64,000 nt of DNA from positions 13,865,001-13,929,000 of the forward strand of contig NC_069371.1 in the NCBI RefSeq assembly GCF_021730395.1. Direction: 5' to 3'. Below the pieces are notes generated by a model that did no database searches, was not told the DNA's origin, and saw only the letters and a list, made by a program, of their open reading frames with translations. Below, one piece after another: positions 22,661-32,400 of this stretch. The first letter of the stretch is position 1; each line of letters opens with the position of its first letter. This DNA is from Mercenaria mercenaria. Its lineage: Eukaryota; Mollusca; Bivalvia; Venerida; Veneridae. The position numbers and the translations under genes are program-made.

Positions 22661-23379
22661 TATGCCCCCACCTCCTTCGAAGAAGGTTGGGTATATTGGC
22701 TGATAGAGGGGTTGGTTATGACCAGTAGATGACCCCTACTGATTTTGAGGTCAGTTAGTCTAATGTCAAGGTCACGGTGACCTGAAACAGTTAAATGGTT
22801 TCCGGAAGATAACTCAAGAACGCTTGGGCTTAGGATGATGAACGTTGATAGGGAGGTTGGTCATGACCAGTAGATGACCCTTACTGATTTTGAAGTCAGT
22901 TGGTCAAATGTCAAGGTCACAGTAAAATGGAACAGTTAAATGGTTTCCGGATGATAACTCAAGAACACCTGAGCCTAGGATCATGAAAGTTTATAGGGAG
23001 GTTGGCCATGACAAGCAGATGACCCCGATTTTAAGGTCAGTATGTCAAGGGCACAGTGTTTTATGGTTTCCAGGTGATAACTGAAGAACGCTTGGACATA
23101 GGATCATGAAGGTTCATAGGGAGGATGGTCATGGCCAGCTGATGACCCCTATTGATTTTGAGGTCAGTCTGACAAAGGTCAAGGACACAGTGATCCGGAG
23201 CTATTAGTTTCCGGATTATAACTGGAGAATGCTTGGGCCTAGGATCACGAAACGTATTAGGAAGGATGGTCATGGCCAGCAGATGACCCCTATTGATTTT
23301 GAGTTCAGTATACGTAGGTCAAAGGTCAATTTTCTGAATGCATCAAAGGGGGCGTTTCGTGTTCGACGAGCACTTGATT
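22661..23379 (+). mobile_element. Helentron/DINE-like non-autonomous element (copy B)
   Basis: The 5' end is TATGCCCCCACCTCCTTCGA, with a hairpin between CCTCCTTC and GAAGAAGG. Five internal units share TAGGGAGGTTGGTCATGACC; the first spacings are exactly 145 (22703, 22848, 22993), then 123 and about 141 where small deletions occurred. Near the 3' end AAAGGGGGC is the inverse of the 5' GCCCCC. It is followed by GTGTTCGACGAGCACTTGAT, a terminal hairpin and tail. There is no meaningful ORF. Confidence 0.62.
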
Positions 23380-23822
23380 CATTTTTTTTATATATTCGTT
23401 TTTCATTTTTATCCTCTTTTATTACTTTTTCTTTTTCGCTTTCTGGAAAATAATTCAATGAAATTACTAGGCAATATCTGACCACAGACTGAGAATAATC
23501 TTCGGTGTCTTCGTTTTATGGTGTAGTCTATTCTGTCCTATTTCTGGACATAATGTAAGAAGTATTTTCCGTAATAATCTATATAAACTGTTTATAAGTT
23601 ATAATATACTTATATAATATTTTTATTTTGCAGATTTTGGGCAGTTGTCATAAACTCTTTTTCACATCTGTAAAACCCTGTTCTTGCAGCGCTTTCAGCG
23701 CTTTGATTTATGTTGTAAGTGTGCTTGACTTTAAATCTCACAAATTTGTTGGATTCTTACTTTGTAACGGAATATCATATTCCTGATATTACATTTTAAA
23801 ATTTACAGGGCCTATTTCACAT
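23380..23822. other. A+T-rich non-coding stretch
   Basis: Nothing assignable was seen. Confidence 0.3.
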
Positions 23823-24198
23823 ACATATGTACGGTGTTTCGTTTGGTCCATCAATATTGATTTCTGAACCTCATATATATTTTGAAAGCTATGATGATGA
23901 CAGTCGAAAACACGATGTGAAAGTCAAAACTACGGGGGTGAAAGTCGAAAGTTCGATGCTGAAAGCCGAAATCACGATGATGAAAACATGAATCCTCGAT
24001 GGTGAAAATGCGAAATGGTATCGCGTTCTAATCATCGTGGTTTCGTGAACTCGACTTTCAGCATCGTAATTTTGTGTTTTCGCCATTGTGATTTCGACTT
24101 TCACCATCGTTGTTTCGACTTTCATCATCGTAGTTTCGTGAGTTTGACTTTCGAGGTATAAAAATCCCGATAGTCCAAACGGAACACCGTACATATGT
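23823..24198. mobile_element. Fold-back element built from a ~24-bp repeat
   Basis: TIRs: ACATATGTACGGTGTTTCGT on the left and the complement of ACATATGTACGGTGTTCCGT on the right, continuing TTGG. The left half is a run of GATGNTGAAAGTCGAAANCACG-like units (about 24 bp, four copies). The right half is the same run inverted (TTTCGACTTTCACCATCG). The whole 376 bp can therefore fold into one long hairpin. There is no coding. Confidence 0.75.
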
Positions 24199-24857
24199 CA
24201 TTCTAAAACATAATAATTATTATGTAAGCAAGCGTGTATGTTGTGTGGTTTCCCTTTTATTAACATTGCAATAAGTAATGATTATATTGCTTTCGTATTA
24301 ATTCAGTTTAATAATATAATTTGATAATATGATCTACATATTATCATACTGGTTATATAAACCTTTGGGCCTTTCCAACTAGACCCTTAATACTGGTATG
24401 AATCAAATAAACTCTATGTTATATATAATTTTTTATTAAAAAATGTTCGTAATCGTTCACGCATAGTTTGAAAAGTCAACAAATAAAACAATGGTTAAAC
24501 AGGAGCATTGGTTTCAAGTATATTTAAACTTGACCTTGTGTAGCGGAAATGGTCGTTATTACATCTAATTGAACTAAATGATGTGTGTACATGTACATAA
24601 GGGAATCTACTTCCGTTCAATTACTTTATTAAATTATTTTTAAATTAAATTATTCAATGGATTTTGTTAGCGTATATTATTGCAATACTGGATGTATCTA
24701 CTATATCGAGTGTGATACCTAAGTAGATGACCTCTTTGGTGTAGAATAGAACCAGTCCATATTTTTTCTATTTATCTTTTTCTGTAACGGCATTGATATT
24801 ATGAGTTTAATAGAAATTGAATGCTGACTGAAACTGTAGACATATTTTAATATAGAA

Positions 24858-24915
24858 GGCTCTCCAGAAGTCCTCCAGGACTAGGAACTCCGGATCTTCC
24901 CGGTTCACCGGGGTG
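24858..24915 (-). pseudogene. Orphan collagen-like exon fragment
   Basis: The minus strand reads GGTGAACCGGGAAGATCCGG and on, translating GEPGRSGVPSPGG. It closely matches the collagen exon of the gene at 32401-39704 (its 33207-33265 segment, GEPGRPGVPGPVG), with the Gly-X-Y periodicity then lost by an indel. No flanking splice sites or further triplets are seen. It lies on the same strand, about 7.5 kb downstream of that gene's stop, so it is probably a decayed duplicate. Confidence 0.5.
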
Positions 24916-25940
24916 TCGTATCTAATACTTCCAGTTATATTCCCGCCTTTTTCTGGTAGGTCTAATTTGCAGCATATGGCTCTGTGTTAACTGTGGTCAG
25001 TGCTTCCAGGAAAACTACCCTTACCTTTTCATTTTTTACTATGGCGACGGTTAACATGGTTGAATTCATATCGAGGGGTGAATGCGACAAAGTGCTAAGT
25101 GCATTTCATGAAATTTTACAGGAGAAGGAAAAAACGTTCCTATTGCTTTTTTATTCTGACGGCTGTTGTAATATTTTTAAATCTGATTAAAATCAACTTT
25201 ATTTTTTTAAATTTAGTGGAATTTTTAAAGAAATGTCTGACAGAAAAGAAATTTTAATCAAAATGTCACTTAGAACTTTTTCGCACTCCAAATAGATACA
25301 AATTTGCAAAAAAGGTAAGCGCGACAAAATTCTAAGTGATTTTATATTTTATTATTAAAGGGACATAAAATTCATCTTTTTGTACCCAGTTTTTTGTAGT
25401 GGTTGAAATCATTGAATAAAATGAACCTTACTGAAACCATGTCACTTAAAACTTTTTCGCAGTCATTTTTGTTTACTATTCCAAAACTTTGTGACTTTGA
25501 AAAGAGTCTAAGTGACATTATAAGTAAGCCCTTACAATGTATAGGTCATCCAAAGTTTTTGCTTTTGAGCTTATTTTTCTTTAGAGGGAAATATTTTTTC
25601 ATATATCTAGTAAAACAACATGGTGTTTGATGGCTGGACACAAGAAGTGGGCCCTTTAATTTCTTTCACAGTAATCAAAAGTAGTGTTCACTGTCCAGAG
25701 CATAGCATAACGAATGAAACTGCTTTATCTGCGGATTATCTTTTCAATAATACATGAAAATATTTATCACACTAAGAAACAACACATAATTGTTTTCCAT
25801 TTTATTTATTTAAAGCTTTTAAACTTCAGTAATTTCTCAGACTCACAATTACACTGAACAAAAATGGCTAGCCAATCACAATGTATCTTTATAAATTATA
25901 TTCTTTGGCTTAGTTAGTGTATCAGTTTTAAGAGAATTAT

Positions 25941-27431
25941 AACAAGAGCTGTCCGTAAGACAGCCAAGCTCGACTATTCGAAATATTGTCCCAGAGGCAG
26001 GAAAATATTACCTAAAAAGGTTAAATATCAAAAGAGTTATAAGTTCAAAAGGGGGAATAATTTGACCAAAATGCATATCAGTTATGGGACTTGCTGCTAT
26101 CAACTAGTTTTATAACCCCTAAGGCATATGTGAAGTTTCAATTCAATATCTGCATTAGTTTTGGAGATAATAACTTGCATGTAAAACTTTAACCAGAATT
26201 TTCTAAGTCTAAAAGGGGGCATAATTTCCTCAAAATACATGTCAGAGTTATGGGTCTTGACCCAGTGAGGTTAGTAATTGATCTAGAAAAAGAAAAAATA
26301 AGTTTCAAATCTATATGCCTTTTAGTAACAGCTGTATGTACTTGCACGCAAAACTTTAACCGAATTTGCTAAGTCCAAAAGGGGGCATAATTTGGCCAAA
26401 ATGAAGGTCAGAGTTATTGGACTTGCTGCTATCAACTAGTTTTATAACCCCGAAGACACATGTGAAGTTTCAAATCAATATCTGCATTAGTTTTGGAGAT
26501 AATAACTTGCATGTAAAACTTTACCCAAAATTTTCTAAGTCTAAAAGGGGGCATAATTTGCTCAAAAAACATGTCAGAGTTATGGAACTTGACCCAGTGA
26601 GGTTGATAATTGATCTAGAAAAAGAAAAAATAAGTTTCAAATCTATATGCCTTTTAGAAATAGCTGTATGTACTTGCACGCAAAACTTTAACCAGAATTT
26701 TCTAAGTCCAAAAGGGGGCATAATTTGGCCAAAATGAAGGTCAGAGTTATGGGACTTGCTGCTATCAACTAGTTTTATAACCCCGAAGACACATGTGAAG
26801 TTTCAAATCAATATCTGCATTAGTTTTGGAGATAATAACTTGCATGTAAAACTTTAACCAAAATTTTCTAAGTCTAAAAGGGGGCATAATTTGCTCAAAA
26901 AACATGTCAGAGTTATGGAACTTGACCCAGTGAGGTTGATAATTGATCTAGAAAAAGAAAAAATAAGTTTCAAATCTATATGCCTTTTAGAAATAGCTGT
27001 ATGTACTTGCACGCAAAACTTTAACCAGAATTTTCTAAGTCCAAAAGGGGGCATAATTTGGCCAAAATGAAAGTCAGAGTTATGGGACTTGCTGCTATCA
27101 ACTAGTTTTATAACCCCGAAGACACATGTGAAGTTTCAAATCAATATCTGCATTAGTTTTGGAGATAGTAACTTGCATGTATAACTTTAACCAAAATTTT
27201 CTAAGTCCAAAAGGGGGCATAATTTGCTCAAAATACATGTCAGAGTTATGGGACTTGACCCACAGAGGTTGGTAATTGACCTAGAAAAAGAAAAAATAAG
27301 TTTCAAAGCTATATGCCTTTAATTGATGGCTGTATGTACTTGCATGCAAAAACTTAACCAAGGTGTGACGCCGCCGCCGACGCCAGGGTGAGTAGAATAG
27401 CTAGACTATTCTTCGAATAGTCGAGCTAAAA
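25941..27431 (-). mobile_element. Helentron/DINE-like non-autonomous element (copy C)
   Basis: The minus strand begins TTTTTAGCTCGACTATTCGA with an internal hairpin (ATTCGAAGAAT), then a GGCGTCGGCGGCGGCGTC segment. The interior is a dimeric higher-order array: the 333-bp period is exact between 26401, 26734 and 27067, and 330 for the first. Each dimer is two diverged ~166-bp monomers. Near the 3' end TTCGAATAGTCGAGCT repeats the 5' terminus in inverse, followed by the terminal hairpin GGCTGTCTTACGGACAGC and TCTTGTT. Two translated repeat frames 333 bp apart are identical, showing recent duplication. Confidence 0.68.
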
Positions 27432-27632
27432 ACTGTATTTCAGACATGATATTTTCCTCAGAGTTAAAAATTTTTGCATTCTAACATGACTAGCAATGCA
27501 TTATTCATCACAACATTATTATGTTAACATCATGTCAACATGATATTTAGCACCATGTAGTGCTTTCAAATTTGATTCAGTATTTTACCTTAGATAGCAT
27601 TTTTAAAACGAAATGTAACACTGCACAACTGT

Positions 27633-27812
27633 CTAGATTAATTTACGCACATACTGATCTGGTATATTTGCTTTACAGAATAATTTGCCATCATTTTCGC
27701 CCAAATTGAACTCTTCCGCAAGACGTATTACCATTTCCAGTCTGGTGTGTATAAACAAAGGAGCATGATGACACGCCATGCATACATGAGGAAACAGTTC
27801 CATAATATTGAT
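27633..27812 (-). CDS. Candidate coding exon, unrecognised
   Basis: After an AAATTTAG acceptor-like site the minus strand encodes 59 residues before TAG: INIMELFPHVCMACHHAPLF, IHTRLEMVIRLAEEFNLGEN, then DGKLFCKANIPDQYVRKLI. The composition, amphipathic pattern and Cys/His cluster (HVCMACHH) look coding. It lies inside the 25067-30833 element, so it may be a remnant of that element's own protein. The family is not recognised. Confidence 0.3.
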   Translation of the reverse strand: MNIMELFPHVCMACHHAPLFIHTRLEMVIRLAEEFNLGENDGKLFCKANIPDQYVRKLI

Positions 27813-28359
27813 CTAAATTTTACAACAAAGACATATTAGAAAGGAAATTTTCTATATAGCAAACTTATTTATACAATCTGGCAGTAATAATCGTTCAAAA
27901 TAATTTCACTCGAGCTGCGCCCTCCTGAAATTATTACACCTGATGTATAACCACCTATCATGCATAAATAATGTTAAAACACTGCTTTGGTGTAAATTAT
28001 TTCTTAATTACTGTATCACTAGAATTAAATATTTCTAGACAGCTGGTATTGTTCAGTATAATGCTTTGATTCAGTAAAACAGTTCTCTTTCAATAGCAAA
28101 ATGTTTTTTTCCTATAAAAAAAACTGTTTACAATAAATAATGTTTAAATCATCATGCATTTTCCTATTCTGTACTTAGATTAATGTTGAGTACAGAAAAC
28201 AGTGTTTCAATTTATTTTTTGCCCAATGAAGCTTCAATACTTTAATTATTGAGAAATATACATATAAGTAAGAAAGCTTGTTTCAAGATCTAGCCTCTCA
28301 AAACAGTATAAATAAATAACTTAACCTGACTAAATAATCTATTATTAGAGTTTAAGTCT

Positions 28360-29018
28360 CAGTTACACTACACCGTAAAGCGTTAACGGACGTTTAACGT
28401 ATAACAAATTTTCAATCCATTTGTGTCCATTCGCATGCGTTTCTTTTCCGTTTCTCATGCGGCACCTGCACTCCTTGTTCTGCGAAATTTGTTCTATCCA
28501 GTGGAAGGTTTTGAGCATGTTCAAAATTTAGAACGTACACCATTGGACAGAGTTGTCCGTTAGATGTATGGTAGCAATGCGCTGATATGCGTTTTGTTCG
28601 TTACTCGTGCGTTCCCTATTCTGAACTTAACTGGTTCGCATCCGTTCTTGTCAGGTTCGCATTCGTTCTTGTCCGATGGACCTGATTCACGGCCGGACCA
28701 CTACCGGATTATGCAACGGATGTAACGTATGTTCAACGGTCGATAACTGACAAGAACGTTTTGTCAGTTTCTCATGCTTTGCACTTTTGTTTTACACTGT
28801 ACAAGTCTGTTACTAGTACGGTGATATCCGTTAATTGAACGTTGTTCGTCCTGTATATATGCGTAAATCTTGAGGTCATTGTGTGTTTTATGCGCCCAGT
28901 ACACCGATCGCGAGAGCATCAAGCAACAGTGGGGAATGCCTTTCGTCACCGGATAACTTTCTGTCACAGTTTTTATATACATTTGGCGTCCGTTAACGCT
29001 ATACAGTGTAGTGTGACT
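28360..29018. mobile_element. ~660-bp TIR element nested in the larger TIR element
   Basis: The left end AGTTACACTACACCGTAAAG and CGTTAACGGACG is mirrored at the right end (AGTCACACTACACTGTATAG, CGTTAACGGACG). The TIR is about 32 bp with four mismatches. The interior has further copies of CGTTCTTGTC and GTCCGTTA-like motifs in both orientations. There is no transposase and no clear target duplication. Confidence 0.65.
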
Positions 29019-29253
29019 TACACATAAGGAGTTAATGTCAATCTACGCCACATTGCCATTTCTTTGCAGTGCAGGTCATGTCATTGTATAACATAGATTC
29101 CACTTTAATGTTTAGATGTTTCTTCAAGATATATTAATGATTTTGAGTTTTTATTTGGTTACAAATATGAAACAGTTTCCAGAGGTATAGCTTTATTTTC
29201 AGTGTGGAATTGTCAATCATATTCTCTGTGGCATGCTGGCATTAATCAACAGT

Positions 29254-29339
29254 CACTTTAGCTGACACTGAACCTTTTCAGGATCATTAAACTTTGATTC
29301 CAAAGATTTCATTACATGTTCTATGAAATTCTCCAGATA
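29254..29339 (-). pseudogene. Short transposase-like coding remnant
   Basis: The minus strand reads YLENFIEHVMKSLESKFNDP and then EKVQCQLK before a stop, with LLINASMPQ following. The pattern (hydrophobic positions, LxxxF, short acidic linker) recalls the segment before the hAT dimerisation domain, as at 11263. It lies within the 5.8-kb TIR element. The evidence is weak. Confidence 0.25.
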
Positions 29340-30081
29340 TCACTATAATTATACAAGGCAGTTAACCAACAATAAGATAAGATACATGTGTTCCTAATAA
29401 TTTGCTGAAAGCCATGGTCATGCAGTCATTTCAGTTTCATCATTATAGCAGTTACTGTAATGACTGTGTTAAATGTCATTGAACACTACTGATGTAAAAG
29501 TTGTATAATACTGTACTGTTTAAATCTAAAATACTACAGTACAATTGTATACTGTGATTCACTTTAAACAAGAACTGTACAACTGTACAAACAGTCATAA
29601 CTTGCCGATCGGTCACACATTAAACCAGAATCCACCTAAAAACCGGAATACACTTTCCATAACTGGAATACACCTGCATCTTTTTAATTAGAGGTATTTT
29701 TGAAGGTTTTTTGATATAATTCAATCATATATATCATAAATAATTAACATATGAAAGTAAAATAAAATACGTTCACTCAAAACGATAACTGTGCGGGAAA
29801 TTATCATAACCGAAATACACCCGTATTTTATGAATAAATGGTACTTTTGTAGGGTTTATTGCAGAACTCATTTGTATATAATAGAAATAATTAATTTACA
29901 AAAGGAAAATAAAATATGATGATTTGTCAGTTTCCGCATATTAGTTGTGTGCTAAATTACACGATTGTTCTTAGTATTCATATATTACAATGTAGTTAAG
30001 TACTTTTTGTTTTGTGTGGTAGCAGCACATGAAACACGTGACATGCTGCTGAAATAAGAATAAGGTCATTGTATTTGACAG

Positions 30082-30192
30082 GCATCGTGGGATCAGATTC
30101 TCCCTAAGCTGTTGCAACCGAGTATACTGCTTGGATCAGGGGGTGTTTCATTTGTACACCTGACCCAAGAGGCAAGATTTACAACACGTTAG
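30082..30192 (+). CDS. Candidate terminal coding exon, unrecognised
   Basis: After TTGACAG (acceptor-like), 36 residues run to a TAG: ASWDQILPKLLQPSILLGSG, then GVSFVHLTQEARFTTR. No matching upstream exon on this strand was identified and the family is unknown. It lies inside the 25067-30833 element. Confidence 0.18.
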   Translation, partial: ASWDQILPKLLQPSILLGSGGVSFVHLTQEARFTTR

Positions 30193-30839
30193 TCAGAACT
30201 AGTGCAGTTGTACATATAGAAATACTTTTTGAGTTCAAATAATTATATTTCACTAATATATACTTTTCCCTGTCCTCATATAGATAAAAAATCTTGAGAC
30301 AAATGTTTGAAATTAAAAAAAAATCAGACAATTTCATCTGAAGAACTTTAAATGCATTCTGTCACTTAGCACTTTTTCACAGTAAACAATACTTGGTTTA
30401 CAGCCACATGTTTACTGTGAAAAGTACCAAGTGAAAAAAAAGAAGAATAAAAAATCAACTGTTTGTCAAAAAAATAATAATCCTTTATACCAGATTATGA
30501 TAATGATATCATACTTAAAAAGAAACCAACTAAATGGCACAATTATTGAAAAATATTTGTCACTTGGTACATATACTGAGTGCAAACTTGATATAATTTG
30601 GTGCGAAAAAGCGCCAAGTGACGTAAGGCACTTAGCACTGTGTCGCATTCAAATGGTATATCATTTTCACTAAGCACTTTTTGACCATTTTGTTATAAAT
30701 TCATTTAATGACTTGCTATAATCTTGATATTTTTACAGGACATGGGCAAGGTCATAAACACTTGATAAATGTAAAAAAGTGATTTTTTCAAAAAATGTCA
30801 CTTAGCACTGTGTCGCATTCACCCCTCGATATGTCTTGC

Positions 30840-32400
30840 ATTTATTAAGTCGATCTTTACGTATACTGAACAACGATAGCTTCTTTCATCTAGTTTGGTA
30901 CGTTTTTGAAGAAAATGCAAATCTTTTCAATTATCGTTCTGAAAGTAACTGGGTATTGCTACGGGTACTGCTATGGTATTGTGTATTTCATTCAGTATTA
31001 TGTTTTGAAGACCATTTTTACTTGTTTAAGTGGACATCATAAAAGACATTCTGTAAAATCCAAGAAAAAAAGTAAGTTTTTAGAAATCAACTGTCATTTG
31101 ATTCAATGGAATATCGATTTTCAAACTTACATTATTTTTAATTACCATTACCCTCCACCCCGACACACACACATACACAAACTTATATTAAATGAAGAAC
31201 ATATGATGAATGTGTAATAACTATTAAATGACATAAAACAAAAGAAACAAAACGTTAAATTAAATTTATTGGATGATGCACTGTGATTTTTGCAAAGCAA
31301 AGGTAGAAAACCATTTATACTTTTCTGACTACGATAAATTACGATGTTAAGTTAGAGCGATATCTGATGGTCACTATAAAATGTCAATAAAATTTTGAAA
31401 TAGCCAACCAGACTATACCCGTAAATATCTTGACCAGTAATTATACAAAACTAAGATACAAACAAGAAAAAAAGAAAGTCTGAAAGTGATACTAGGCTTT
31501 TCTTTTTAGGCAAGGATATCTGATTGTACCAGTGTAATACTGAAACATCTTTCCAGAGTGAACAGAAGGTACAATATTACATGAGTTGCATAACCATGAG
31601 TGAAAATGTAAGGTATAATGTTCAAATGTGACAGATATTTTGGAATTACATGAAAAAAAAATTCTCCTTGATTTCAAGTATTAATTTCATGTACCCATTT
31701 TATAGTTTCTTACAAGTGAAATATTTATTTGATATTTTTCACTGTGAAACTATCAGATATATTTCATTCTAATATGTCGTTAATTTACCGAAAAAAAAAA
31801 ACATGTAATAAAATCAGTAAACTGATACTAATAAAAGGGTTAACAAAATAATGCTTTACTATCCGAGGAAAATAATGATGTGTCGATAAAATGTATAAAT
31901 AAAAAAATTAATTTAAACAATTCTACAAATGCCTTTTAAATAAACTGTAAAATCAGATACTTTCGCGAGGCTAAAGTTCGCTATTTCATAAAATGAGAGA
32001 AAGTTCGTGAGGAAGTATGTATATTCATTTACTATGACTTGATTGTTAAAAGTCTAAAACTAATTATAACAGTAATGCACTTTTACAAATAGCGAAAATG
32101 AATATTTCGCAAAAATTCGGACTTTCTTTTCTAAAATTTACGGTACCAAGTGAATGAATCCCGTACAGCATTTTTGTAAATATCATTATACAGTGTGCAA
32201 TGCTTGATACAATCGATATTTTGAGCTTGAATATCCTCATATGATGCACTGATCCGTTTTCTGTTACATTCTGTTGGTAGAGATTCCGATCATTTGTTCG
32301 GGAGTCAATATATTTCATTCTTAGTTTTTTAATTAATATTCTGTAAAGTTTCTGGCCCAGTTTCTTCTGATGATTCCAAATCAGTTCCTCATAAGTTTTG
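30840..32400. other. A+T-rich 3' flank of the collagen-like gene
   Basis: This stretch would include the 3' UTR of the minus-strand collagen-like gene. A possible poly(A) signal (TTTATT on the + strand near 31725) exists but is far away. A (CA)n tract lies near 31165. Nothing else is recognised. Confidence 0.35.

Larger units (their letters stand above)
25067..30833. mobile_element. 5.8-kb TIR element with subterminal repeats, containing nested insertions
   Basis: The left end CATATCGAGGGGTGAATGCG is an exact inverted copy of the right end. The match runs about 36 bp with one mismatch, through ACA(A/C)AGTGCTAAGTG. A ~22-bp motif, GTCACTTAGCACT(T/G)TTTCGCA, recurs in both orientations near each end: at 25080, 25265, 25320, 25441 and 25507 on the left, and at 30360, 30413, 30559, 30600, 30627, 30665 and 30797 on the right. 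The interior holds a Helentron-like element (25941-27431), a TIR element (28360-29018) and small coding-like remnants. No transposase is recognised and no target duplication is evident. The superfamily is unknown. Confidence 0.7.

Noticed and set aside
26417-27054. 106- and 66-residue open frames, two of them identical
   Set aside because: They are translations of the 333-bp higher-order repeat in a Helentron-like element. Identity reflects recent duplication, and the 333-bp period being divisible by 3 keeps the frames open.
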